A DNA stretch of 18,746 bases from Pelomonas sp041914785 (GTDB lineage Bacteria > Pseudomonadota > Gammaproteobacteria > Burkholderiales > Burkholderiaceae_C): the NCBI GenBank assembly GCA_041914785.1, contig JAYSCT010000093.1, positions 1 through 18,746 on the forward strand, given 5' to 3'. Of the stretch, positions 7,405 to 14,265 are shown piece after piece (position 1 is the first letter of the stretch; every line of letters begins with the position of its first letter). Under the pieces are notes generated by a model. That model searched no databases, was not told where the DNA came from, and saw only the letters and a program-made list of their open reading frames with translations. The position numbers and the translations under genes are program-made.

Positions 7405-9306
7405 TCAGTTCTCGTTCTGGTTCGGGTTGCGGCGCGGGCCGTCGGGGCGGCCACGCTGCGGGCCGTCGTTGCGGGGCGGCTGGGCCTGCGGCTGCGGCTG
7501 GGGTTGCGGCATCTGCGCACGCGGCGGCTCGGGCTGGCGAATCGGCATCTCGACGCGGCGCGGCGGCTCCATCGCCGGTGCGCGCTGCTCGGGCATGGGC
7601 GCGGGCCGTGGCTGCTCGAACTGCGGCGGCTGCACGCGGCGCGGTTCGTCGCGGCGCTCCTCACGCCTTTCTTCACGCCGCTCCTCGCGGCGGTCCTCCC
7701 GGCGCTCCTCGCGCTGCGGCTGCTGCTGGCGCCACGGCATGTTGTTGTCGCCCCCGGCGCGCGGCGGCTCGAAGGAAGGGCGCGGCGGAGCCACGGGCAC
7801 CTGCGGCTGCACGACCGCAGGCATCGAAGGCTGCGGGCCGACGGCCTCGGGCCCGCGCGGCTGCACCTCACGGCGGATCGGCAACGCGTTGTCGCTGCGC
7901 CAGCCCATGCCGGGCTCGCGGTCCCGATCGCGCTCGCGGTGGCGCGGCACGTCGTTGTCGGCCGGCCGCGTGGGCAGCGGCGGCAGCACGCTGGCCAGGT
8001 CGCCCCGGCCCGGGGCCACGGGCAGCGGGCGCGTCCAGCCCGGCTCGGGCTTGCGGTCGGGGCCGCGCACGGGCAGCGGCTGGATGGCCGCACCGGGCGC
8101 CGGCAGCGTGCTGACGGCCGCCGGCACGTCGCGGTAGCGGTGCGGGCGTTGCACGGTGACCGGGTCGCGCAGGTCGCGCGGGTCGTTCACGCGCTGCTCG
8201 TAGGGCGGCGTGTGGCGGTAGGCGGGGCGGTAGACCTCGCGCGGCGCCAGCGGATACCAGCCGTAGCGCGGCGGCGGCGGACGGCTGCCGATGCTGATGC
8301 CCACGCTGACCGAGCCGCCGCCCACCCAGCCGACGAGCGCCGGCGCGTAAACGGGGCGGTGAACGTAAGCGCCTGGCGTCCAGCACCAGCGCCCGCGCCA
8401 GCTGACCCAGCGGCCGTAGTGGAACGGTGCGAAACCCCAGGGCGCGTCGTCCACCCAGGTCCAGCCCCAGTGGCGTGACCAGACCCAGCGGCCGTAGCGG
8501 TACGGCGCCCAGTCGACGACGGTCAGCGTGGTCGGCACCCACACGGTGCCGTACTCGGGCGCGGTCTCCCAGCGGCCGTAGCGGTCCAGGTCTTCGGCGC
8601 CGGTCATCTCGGCCGACACATAGCGTGCGACGGGCCGGTCGCCCTCCTCGCGGCTCTCGGCCAGCACCCAGTCGCCGAAGCCGTCGCTGTACAGCGGGCC
8701 GCGCTCGGCGCGCGGGCCGTCGGGCCACCACAGCTCCACCTGCTCGCCGGTGCCCATCACCACCGGGGCGGCAGCACGCGCCCACTCGAAACGCATGCGG
8801 CCCTGCAATACATAGATCTTGCTGCCGCGGTCCAGCTGCTCGACACGGTACAGGCCCTCGCGCTCCGGCTGGGCCGTGCCCTCGCGCGTGCGCAGCCGCG
8901 TCTCGGCCACGTTCTCGGCATTGCGCAGCCGGATGGCGACGTCGCCGCGGTCGATCTGCAGCAGCGGCTGGCCGTCGTCGAGCTGGCTGAGTTCCAGGTC
9001 GCTGCGCTCGTCCACCCAGACCGTGGTGGAGCCCACGCGCAGCGACACGCGGCCGCGCTCGTCGGTGCGCACGCGATCGCCCTCGGCGACGGTCTGGTTG
9101 CGCAACAGGCGCGTCCATTCGCGGCTGTCGTGGTCGAACAGCCAGGCGTCGCCGACGACGCTGACGACCCGGCCGGCGCGCGACGGCGGGTCGCGGTCAC
9201 CGTCTTGCGCCTTGGCCGCGGGCACGACGGCCACCAGCAGCGCCATCGCGAGGATGCACCAGCGGCGGCGGGTCAGGACGAGCCTGGATTCGGTGGACTG
9301 GGTCAT
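7405..9306 (-). CDS. Exported FecR-domain/DUF6600-like protein with Pro/Arg-rich tail
   Basis: The function is not known; I recognise the architecture only. Of 633 residues, the first 33 are a signal peptide (RRRWCILAMALLVAVVPAAKA). A FecR-like beta domain spans about 46-190 (GRVVSVVGDAWL, TVWVDERSDLEL, IDRGDVAIRL). A Trp/Tyr-rich region at about 240-330 has three YGRW repeats (243, 271, 297), typical of DUF6600 proteins. The remaining ~300 residues are low-complexity Pro/Arg/Gln, including five 12-base tandem units encoding an Arg/Glu-rich stretch and a Q-P alternation near the end. The tail has strong positive charge clusters and is probably disordered and periplasmic. AAAGGAG (9316-9322) lies 9 bases from the ATG at 9306. 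No sigma/anti-sigma partner is adjacent, so a FecR-like regulatory role is not supported. Confidence 0.85.
   Translation of the reverse strand: MTQSTESRLVLTRRRWCILAMALLVAVVPAAKAQDGDRDPPSRAGRVVSVVGDAWLFDHDSREWTRLLRNQTVAEGDRVRTDERGRVSLRVGSTTVWVDERSDLELSQLDDGQPLLQIDRGDVAIRLRNAENVAETRLRTREGTAQPEREGLYRVEQLDRGSKIYVLQGRMRFEWARAAAPVVMGTGEQVELWWPDGPRAERGPLYSDGFGDWVLAESREEGDRPVARYVSAEMTGAEDLDRYGRWETAPEYGTVWVPTTLTVVDWAPYRYGRWVWSRHWGWTWVDDAPWGFAPFHYGRWVSWRGRWCWTPGAYVHRPVYAPALVGWVGGGSVSVGISIGSRPPPPRYGWYPLAPREVYRPAYRHTPPYEQRVNDPRDLRDPVTVQRPHRYRDVPAAVSTLPAPGAAIQPLPVRGPDRKPEPGWTRPLPVAPGRGDLASVLPPLPTRPADNDVPRHRERDRDREPGMGWRSDNALPIRREVQPRGPEAVGPQPSMPAVVQPQVPVAPPRPSFEPPRAGGDNNMPWRQQQPQREERREDRREERREERREERRDEPRRVQPPQFEQPRPAPMPEQRAPAMEPPRRVEMPIRQPEPPRAQMPQPQPQPQAQPPRNDGPQRGRPDGPRRNPNQNEN
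7652..7711 (-). repeat. Five 12-base imperfect tandem repeats encoding an Arg/Glu-rich stretch
   Basis: Units begin at 7652, 7664, 7676, 7688 and 7700 with the pattern CGSCKYTCYTCN on the plus strand. They encode about residues 532-552 of the DUF6600-like protein, a run of alternating basic and acidic pairs. The multiple-of-three unit keeps the frame whatever the copy number. Confidence 0.8.
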
Positions 9307-9382
9307 GAGCCTGTGCTCCTTTGCGCCTGCGCAACGCGGCAGACGCCGCGGCGGTGCACCGCGCTTACAAGTGTTTCAACGG

Positions 9383-9922
9383 TCAGTCGTCGTCGGCGTT
9401 CGGGTCCAGCTCCGGAAACAGCACGGACGTGTAGCCGAAGCGCGTGAAGTCGGTGACGCGCATTGGGTAGAGGATGCCATCCAGGTGGTCGCACTCGTGC
9501 TGCACGACGCGGGCGTGAAAGCCCTCGGCGATGCGGGCTATCGGCTGGCCGTCCGCATCAAATCCGCTGTAGCGGATGCGCTCGTCGCGCACGACGACGC
9601 CGCGCAGCCCGGGCACGGACAGGCAGCCCTCCCAGCCTTCCGTGCGCCCGCCATCCAGCACCTCGATGACGGGGTTGATGAGCACGGTGGGCGGCACGGG
9701 CGGCGCGTCGGGGTAACGCACGTTCTTCGAGTAGCCGAAAATGACCAGCCGCAGGTCGACGCCGATCTGCGGCGCGGCCAGGCCGGCGCCGTTGGCGGCG
9801 GCCATGGTCTCGAACATGTCGGCGATCAGCGTCTTCAGCGCGGGCGTGCCGAATTCGGTGACCGGCCGGGCGACGCGCAGCAGCCGCGGGTCGCCCATCT
9901 TCAGAATCTCGTGAACCGCCAC
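9383..9922 (-). CDS. def: Peptide deformylase
   Basis: It removes the formyl group from the N-terminal methionine of nascent proteins. The 179 residues contain all three deformylase motifs: GAGLAAPQ (45-52), EGCLSVPG (98-105, metal ligand Cys100) and QHECDHLDG (141-149, ligands His142 and His146 with catalytic Glu143). The start is GTG at 9922-9920, chosen because AAGGAG (9929-9934) sits 6 bases upstream and the protein then begins MAVHEILKMGDPRLL, the usual family N-terminus. It is not beside fmt, the common partner of the main def gene, so it may be a second deformylase. It is divergent from the MBL-fold gene across a 46-base gap that must hold both promoters or part of them. Confidence 0.96.
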   Translation of the reverse strand: MAVHEILKMGDPRLLRVARPVTEFGTPALKTLIADMFETMAAANGAGLAAPQIGVDLRLVIFGYSKNVRYPDAPPVPPTVLINPVIEVLDGGRTEGWEGCLSVPGLRGVVVRDERIRYSGFDADGQPIARIAEGFHARVVQHECDHLDGILYPMRVTDFTRFGYTSVLFPELDPNADDD

Positions 9923-9928
9923 CGCGGG

Positions 9929-9934
9929 CTCCTT
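9929..9934 (-). promoter_or_regulatory. Shine-Dalgarno fixing the GTG start of def
   Basis: AAGGAG on the minus strand, 6 bases before the GTG at 9922. No in-frame ATG with a comparable site is present upstream. Confidence 0.8.
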
Positions 9935-9957
9935 GGGCTATCGTGAGTGGTGATTTT

Positions 9958-9961
9958 AGGA
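9958..9961 (+). promoter_or_regulatory. Shine-Dalgarno supporting the TTG start at 9969
   Basis: AGGA lies 7 bases before TTG (9969-9971). There is no ATG in frame until codon 30, which lies within the hydrolase fold, so TTG is preferred. Confidence 0.6.
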
Positions 9962-9968
9962 ATCGCTC

Positions 9969-10925
9969 TTGCTTGATTTCATCGACGACCTCGGCCACGG
10001 CCTCTACGCCATCGACACCGGCTTCCAGCGCCCGCGCTTCGACGCCGCGTTCCTGATGGTCGAGGGCGGCCGCGCCGCCTTCATCGACACCGGCACCAAC
10101 CACGCCGTGCCGCGCCTGCTGGCGGCGCTGAACGCGCTGGGCCTGGCGCCGGAGGCGGTCGACTGGGTCATCCCGACGCACGTGCACCTGGACCACGCCG
10201 GCGGCGTGGGCCTGCTGATGGAGGCGCTGCCGCAGGCCCGCGCGCTCGTGCACCCGCGCGGCCTGCGCCACCTGGTGAACCCGACGGCGCTGTGGCTGAG
10301 CGCGCTGAGCGTCTACGGCGAGGACGAGATGCAGCGCAGCTACGGCAAGCTGGTGCCGGTGCCGGCCGAGCGCGCCGACGCGTCGCACGACGAGCAGGTC
10401 ATCCACCTGGCCGGGCGGCCGCTGCGGCTCATCGACACGCCGGGCCACGCGCGGCATCACCACGCGATCTGGGACGAGAAGAGCCGCAGCTGGTTCACCG
10501 GCGACACGTTCGGCCTGTCCTACCGCGACTTCGACGTGGACGGCCGCGCCTGGATCCTGCCCACCAGCACGCCGGTGCAGTTCGAGCCCGAGGCGCTGAA
10601 GGCCACCGTCGCACGGCTGCTGGCCGCCGAGCCGCTGGCCATGCAGGTGACGCACTACGGCCGCATCGGTGGCTCGGTGGACGAGGTGCGGCGGCTGGCC
10701 GCGGTGATGCTGGCGCAGGTGGACGAGATGGTGGCGCTGGCCGAGTCGCTGCGCACGGCACCCGACCGGCACGAGCGGCTGAAGGCGGCGCTGCTGGACG
10801 GCTACCTGGCCCATCTGCGTGCGCACGGGCATCGCGACGGTGCCGCGGCTGCCCAGTGGCTGGCGATGGACGCCGAGCTGAACGCACAAGGCCTGGAGGT
10901 CTGGCTGGACCGGCCGGCCCGCTGA
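9969..10925 (+). CDS. MBL-fold metallo-hydrolase
   Basis: The 318-residue hydrolase of the metallo-beta-lactamase superfamily carries the metal-binding motif HVHLDHAGG (71-79: His71, His73, Asp75, His76), a third-ligand region DTPGHARHHHA (156-166), the bridging Asp in FTGDTFGL (176-183) and a late His in VTHYGRIGG (His229). Members of this branch hydrolyse thioesters, lactones or other small substrates; the substrate here is unknown. There is no signal peptide, so it is likely cytoplasmic. The C-terminal third (about 235-318) is a helical, charged extension beyond the minimal fold. The start is TTG, with AGGA 7 bases upstream. It stands alone, divergent from def, and is followed by a 305-base regulatory region belonging to nirB. 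Confidence 0.9.
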   Translation: MLDFIDDLGHGLYAIDTGFQRPRFDAAFLMVEGGRAAFIDTGTNHAVPRLLAALNALGLAPEAVDWVIPTHVHLDHAGGVGLLMEALPQARALVHPRGLRHLVNPTALWLSALSVYGEDEMQRSYGKLVPVPAERADASHDEQVIHLAGRPLRLIDTPGHARHHHAIWDEKSRSWFTGDTFGLSYRDFDVDGRAWILPTSTPVQFEPEALKATVARLLAAEPLAMQVTHYGRIGGSVDEVRRLAAVMLAQVDEMVALAESLRTAPDRHERLKAALLDGYLAHLRAHGHRDGAAAAQWLAMDAELNAQGLEVWLDRPAR

Positions 10926-10990
10926 CAGGGCGAAACGCCCCGCGGCGGTGCGCCACGCGCTGCCACGGGGCATCTGCAGGCCGCCGCAAC

Positions 10991-11016
10991 CCGGGAGGGG
11001 GCGGCCCGCCCCCCGG
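10991..11016. other. Strong GC hairpin upstream of the nirB promoter
   Basis: GGGGGCG (10997-11003) pairs with CGCCCCC (11007-11013) around a 3-base loop, extended by CCG (10991-10993) with CGG (11014-11016) across a bulge. No T tract follows. It could be a factor-assisted 3' end for the MBL-fold gene. The gene-free stretch 10926-11230 otherwise holds the sigma-54 promoter, leader hairpins and terminator listed separately; 10926-10990 shows only a small GGGCG-AAA-CGCCC hairpin (10927-10939). Confidence 0.4.
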
Positions 11017-11036
11017 ATGACGCGGGCGCCTGTGCA

Positions 11037-11050
11037 GGCACGCGTCTTGC
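11037..11050 (+). promoter_or_regulatory. Sigma-54 (-24/-12) promoter of nirB
   Basis: GGCACGCGTCTTGC matches the sigma-54 consensus TGGCACG-N4-TTGC at every position except the leading T (A here). The invariant GG (11037-11038) and GC (11049-11050) are separated by exactly 10 bases. The expected start of transcription is near 11062, giving a leader of about 170 bases before the nirB ATG. Sigma-54 promoters need an enhancer-binding activator; ntrC at the right end of this window encodes the expected one. I did not find a convincing pair of NtrC sites upstream. Confidence 0.7.
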
Positions 11051-11061
11051 GAAGAACGGTT

Positions 11062-11127
11062 CGAGAGGTCGCGCTTGCGCCGGCCCCTTGGGATGTCTCG
11101 CCAACGGTGGCGACCCCCAACCGACCG
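11062..11127 (+). ncRNA. ANTAR-type antitermination leader of nirB (two hairpins)
   Basis: Downstream of the predicted start site, hairpin A (11067-11085) pairs GGTC-GCG with CGC-GGCC around a 4-base loop with one bulged C. Hairpin B (11088-11120) has TCGCC (11098-11102) pairing GGCGA (11109-11113) around the hexaloop AACGGT, plus an outer stem TTGGG/CCCAA. ANTAR-domain antiterminators such as NasR and NasT are known to bind paired hairpins whose six-base loops carry A at position 1 and G at position 4. Hairpin B fits exactly; hairpin A does not have the hexaloop. The element lies directly before a terminator, as in nas leaders. Confidence 0.6.
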
Positions 11128-11169
11128 GCCCCGACCGAGCAGACAGCTGCTTGCGGGGCTTTTCTTTTT
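11128..11169 (+). terminator. Leader terminator (attenuator) before nirB
   Basis: GCCCCG (11128-11133) pairs with CGGGGC (11154-11159), and an inner stem AGCAG/CTGCT (11138-11142, 11147-11151) closes on a 4-base loop. TTTT-C-TTTTT (11160-11169) follows immediately. It lies inside the untranslated leader, 61 bases before the nirB ATG, so it would stop transcription unless overcome. It is a full intrinsic terminator in a place that makes sense only as an attenuator. Confidence 0.85.
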
Positions 11170-11230
11170 GGTGCCTCCGAATCGATCGCCCGCGACCCGG
11201 ACGGCGGCACCCGCTTCGCAAGAACAGACC

Positions 11231-13756
11231 ATGCACATCGTCCTCATCGGCCACGGAATGGTGGGCCAGAAATTTCTCGAATGCCTCGCTGAAGGCCCGG
11301 CCGCCGGCCAGGTGCAGGTGACGGTGCTGTGCGAGGAGCCGCGCCCGGCCTACGACCGTGTGCACCTGTCCGAGTTCTTCTCGGGCAAGTCCGCCGAGGA
11401 CCTGTCGCTGGTGCCCGCGGGCTTCTTCGAGAAGACGGGCTTCACGCTGCGCCTGGGCGCCAGGGTCGTGGCCATCGAGCGGCGCGACCACACGCTCCAG
11501 CTCGCCGACGGCGAGGTCATCGCCTACGACAAGCTGGTCATCGCCACGGGCTCCTACCCCTTCGTGCCGGCCGTGCCGGGCCGCGACCGCCCGCACTGCC
11601 ACGTCTACCGCACCATCGAAGACCTGGAAGGCATGCAGGCCAGCGGCTCTGTGTCAAAGAGCGGCGTCGTCATCGGCGGCGGCCTGCTGGGCCTGGAATG
11701 CGCCAAGGCACTGCGCGACATGGGCCTGCACACGCATGTCGTCGAGTTCGCGCCACGCCTGATGGCCGTGCAGGTGGATGACGGCGGCGGCCGCGTGCTG
11801 CGCGAGAAGATAGAAGCGCTGGGCGTGCAGGTGCACACCAATCGCAACACCGTCGAGATCACCGACGGCGTGTCGGCCCGCCACCGCCTCGTGTTCACCG
11901 ACGGCACCTGGCTGGAGACCGACATGCTGGTGTTCTCCGCCGGCATCCGCCCGCGCGACGAGCTGGGCCGCCAGTGCGTGCTGGCCACCGGTCCGCGCGG
12001 CGGCATCGCCGTCGACGACCACTGCCGCAGCAGCGACCGCAACGTCTACGCCATCGGCGAGGTGGCGTCGTGGCGCGAGCAGACCTTCGGCCTCGTCGCC
12101 CCCGGCTACGAGATGGCCCGCGTGGTGGCCCGCCACATCGCCGGCGACGCCGAAGCCGCCTTCCCCGGCGCCGACATGAGCACCAAGCTCAAGCTGATGG
12201 GCGTGGACGTGGCCAGCATCGGCGACGCGCACGCCAAGACACCCAAGGCGCGCAGCTACCAGTACGTGGACGAGCGCAAGCAGGTCTACAAGAAGCTCGT
12301 CGTCAGCGAGGACGGAGAGAAGCTGCTGGGCGCCGTGCTGGTGGGCGACGCCGAGGAGTACGGCACGCTGCTGCAGATGACGCTGAACGGCATCAAGCTG
12401 CCGGCCGACCCCGAGTTCCTCATCCTGCCGAGCAGTGACGGCAAGGCCAAGGTCGGCATCGGCCCCGACGCACTGCCCGACAGTGCGCAGCTGTGCTCGT
12501 GCAACAACGTCACCAAGGGCCAGATCTGCGCGGCCGTCGGCGAGGGCTGCACGACGATGGGCGACATCAAGGCAGCTACCCGCGCCGGCGCGACCTGCGG
12601 CGGCTGCGTGCCGCTGGTCACGCAGGTTATGAAGCTGGAGATGGCCAAGCGCGGCATGGCCGTCAACAACCACCTCTGCGAGCACTTCCCGCATTCGCGC
12701 CAGGAGCTGTACCACCTGATCCGCGTCGGCGGCCTGAAGACCTTCGGCGAGCTGCTGGCCAAGCACGGCAAGGGCCTGGGCTGCGACATCTGCAAGCCTG
12801 CCGCCGCGAGCATCTTCGCGTCGTGCTGGAACGACTTCGTGCTGAAGCCCGAACTGGCCGCGCTGCAGGACAGCAACGACTACTTCCTCGGCAACATCCA
12901 GAAGGACGGCAGCTACTCCGTCGTGCCGCGCATGCCGGGCGGCGAGGTGACGCCCGACGGCCTCATCGCCGTGGGCCAGATCGCGAAGAAGTACGGCTTG
13001 TACACCAAGATCACCGGCGGCGCCCGTGTCGACATGTTCGGCGCCCGCGTCGAGCAGCTGCCGCTGATCTGGGAGGAGCTGATCGCCGCCGGCTTCGAAT
13101 CCGGCCACGCCTACGGCAAGTCGCTGCGCACGGTGAAGAGCTGCGTGGGCAGCACGTGGTGCCGTTATGGCGTGGACGATTCGGTGGGCCTGGCCGTCGA
13201 GATCGAGAACCGCTACAAGGGCCTGCGCGCGCCGCACAAGATCAAGTTCGGCGTGTCCGGCTGCACGCGCGAATGCGCCGAGGCGCAGGGCAAGGACGTC
13301 GGCATCATCGCCACCGACAAGGGCTGGAACCTCTATGTCTGCGGCAACGGCGGCATGAAGCCGCGCCACGCCGAGCTGATCGCCAGCGACCTCAGCAAGG
13401 CCGACCTGATCAAGTACGTCGACCGCTTCCTGATGTTCTACGTGCGCACGGCCGACCGCCTGCAGCGCACCAGCACCTGGCGCGACAACATGGAGGGCGG
13501 CCTGGACTACCTGAAGAGCGTCGTCATCGACGACAAGCTGGGCCTGGGTGCCGAACTGGAAGCGCAGATGCAGGCCGTCGTCGACACCTACCAGTGCGAA
13601 TGGAAGACCGCCGTGACGACGCCTGAAGTGCGCCAGCGCTTCCGCAGCTTCGTCAACAGCGACAAGGCCGACGAAAAGATCATCTTCGTCGAGGAGCGCG
13701 GCCAGATCCGCCCGGCGCGGCCGGAAGAACGCGCCGAAGAAGCCCACCCCGCCTGA
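11231..13756 (+). CDS. nirB: Assimilatory NAD(P)H-nitrite reductase, large subunit
   Basis: NirB reduces nitrite to ammonium with six electrons from NAD(P)H in the cytoplasm. The 841 residues show the full domain order: FAD site GHGMVG (7-12) and LVIATGSYPFVPAVPG (102-117); NADH site IGGGLLGLE (148-156); a BFD-like [2Fe-2S] domain with C422-x-C424 and C456-x-x-C459; and the nitrite/sulfite reductase domain with siroheme/[4Fe-4S] cysteines C638, C644, C678 and C682 (CVGSTWC and CTRECAEAQGKD). All ligands are present, so the enzyme should be active. The ATG at 11231 gives the family N-terminus; a longer in-frame extension to 11075 would cross the leader terminator and is rejected. nirD follows after 20 bases. 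Control is probably by sigma-54/NtrC plus leader antitermination. Confidence 0.97.
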   Translation: MHIVLIGHGMVGQKFLECLAEGPAAGQVQVTVLCEEPRPAYDRVHLSEFFSGKSAEDLSLVPAGFFEKTGFTLRLGARVVAIERRDHTLQLADGEVIAYDKLVIATGSYPFVPAVPGRDRPHCHVYRTIEDLEGMQASGSVSKSGVVIGGGLLGLECAKALRDMGLHTHVVEFAPRLMAVQVDDGGGRVLREKIEALGVQVHTNRNTVEITDGVSARHRLVFTDGTWLETDMLVFSAGIRPRDELGRQCVLATGPRGGIAVDDHCRSSDRNVYAIGEVASWREQTFGLVAPGYEMARVVARHIAGDAEAAFPGADMSTKLKLMGVDVASIGDAHAKTPKARSYQYVDERKQVYKKLVVSEDGEKLLGAVLVGDAEEYGTLLQMTLNGIKLPADPEFLILPSSDGKAKVGIGPDALPDSAQLCSCNNVTKGQICAAVGEGCTTMGDIKAATRAGATCGGCVPLVTQVMKLEMAKRGMAVNNHLCEHFPHSRQELYHLIRVGGLKTFGELLAKHGKGLGCDICKPAAASIFASCWNDFVLKPELAALQDSNDYFLGNIQKDGSYSVVPRMPGGEVTPDGLIAVGQIAKKYGLYTKITGGARVDMFGARVEQLPLIWEELIAAGFESGHAYGKSLRTVKSCVGSTWCRYGVDDSVGLAVEIENRYKGLRAPHKIKFGVSGCTRECAEAQGKDVGIIATDKGWNLYVCGNGGMKPRHAELIASDLSKADLIKYVDRFLMFYVRTADRLQRTSTWRDNMEGGLDYLKSVVIDDKLGLGAELEAQMQAVVDTYQCEWKTAVTTPEVRQRFRSFVNSDKADEKIIFVEERGQIRPARPEERAEEAHPA

Positions 13757-13776
13757 GCCCAGCCAAGGAGTACCGC

Positions 13777-14109
13777 ATGAGCAACAGGACCTTCACCCCC
13801 ATCTGCAACGTCGACCAGATCCTGCCCGACACCGGCGTCGCCGCGCTGGTGGACGGCCGCCACGTGGCCGTGTTCCGCGTCGGCGCGGACCGCTTCCACG
13901 CCATCGACAACATCGACCCGCGCTCCGGCGCCAGCGTGCTGTCTCGTGGCCTCGTCGGCAACCTCGGCGAGCGCATCGTCGTCGCGTCGCCGCTCTACAA
14001 GAACCATTTCGACCTCCGCACCGGCGAGTGCCTGGAAGCGCCCGAGCAGTCGGTGCGCGCGCACGCCGTGCAGGTGCAGGACGGCCGCGTGCTCGTCGCG
14101 CTGGCCTGA
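13777..14109 (+). CDS. nirD: Nitrite reductase small subunit
   Basis: The 110-residue Rieske-fold subunit partners NirB. The fold motifs are AIDNIDPRSGASVLSRG (42-58) and VASPLYKNHFDLRTGEC (69-85). The usual Rieske Cys-x-His cluster ligands are absent, as is known for NirD proteins of the E. coli type, so it carries no [2Fe-2S] centre. AAGGAG lies 7 bases upstream of the ATG at 13777. It is co-transcribed with nirB across a 20-base gap. The next gene is separated by a 156-base leader containing a hairpin and a terminator-like structure. Confidence 0.96.
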   Translation: MSNRTFTPICNVDQILPDTGVAALVDGRHVAVFRVGADRFHAIDNIDPRSGASVLSRGLVGNLGERIVVASPLYKNHFDLRTGECLEAPEQSVRAHAVQVQDGRVLVALA

Positions 14110-14122
14110 CGCCCCGGCCCCG

Positions 14123-14175
14123 GCGGGCCTGAGGGCCGCGCCAAGACCTGCTCCCCGGTGGCAACGACGCCACCG
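14123..14175 (+). ncRNA. Second ANTAR-like leader element, before the nitrite transporter gene
   Basis: Hairpin A (14123-14139) pairs GCG-GCC with GGC-CGC around TGAG with one bulged G. Hairpin B (14156-14175) has a perfect 7-bp stem CGGTGGC/GCCACCG enclosing the hexaloop AACGAC, with A at loop position 1 and G at position 4, as in the nirB leader (AACGGT). Order and spacing before a terminator-like hairpin repeat the nirB leader plan. Hairpin A again lacks a hexaloop. The paired occurrence in one gene cluster supports a shared RNA-binding antiterminator. Confidence 0.6.
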
Positions 14176-14190
14176 CTTCGACCTCGAACC

Positions 14191-14230
14191 GCAAACGCCC
14201 CCGCCGCACCGGCTGGGGCGTTTGCGCTTG
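14191..14230 (+). terminator. Terminator-like attenuator between nirD and the transporter gene
   Basis: A perfect 11-bp stem, GCAAACGCCCC (14191-14201) with GGGGCGTTTGC (14215-14225), has a loop that can pair further (GCC/GGC at 14203-14205 and 14211-14213). The tail GCTTG and following TTC are only moderately T-rich, weaker than at nirB. It ends about 40 bases before the transporter ATG, so it could reduce transporter and kinase/phosphatase expression relative to nirBD unless antiterminated. Confidence 0.65.
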
Positions 14231-14265
14231 TTCATCCCTCCCGCCTCTCCACGAAAGACAAGACC

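Noticed and set aside
7652..7711. Short regular repeats that could suggest a CRISPR array
   Set aside because: The units are 12 bases with no spacers and lie in frame inside a coding region; they encode charged residue pairs.
10819..10827. CGTGCGCACG-type palindrome near the end of the MBL-fold gene as a possible NtrC enhancer site
   Set aside because: It lies within conserved-looking coding sequence, is short, and does not match the GCAC-N5-TGGTGC pattern well enough to call.
11044..11069. A 10-position stem with hexaloop GAACGG that could be the first ANTAR hairpin of the nirB leader
   Set aside because: It overlaps the -12 element of the sigma-54 promoter, so it would not be transcribed from the predicted start near 11062. 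Its loop also has G and C where A and G are expected at positions 1 and 4.
11075..11230. In-frame N-terminal extension of nirB
   Set aside because: It would begin upstream of the leader hairpins and read through the terminator. The FAD motif GHGMVG at residues 7-12 from the 11231 ATG is the normal family start.
11654..13747. 697-codon open frame on the minus strand opposite nirB
   Set aside because: It is antisense to a fully conserved nirB, has no family motif, and its composition reflects third-position G/C of nirB codons.
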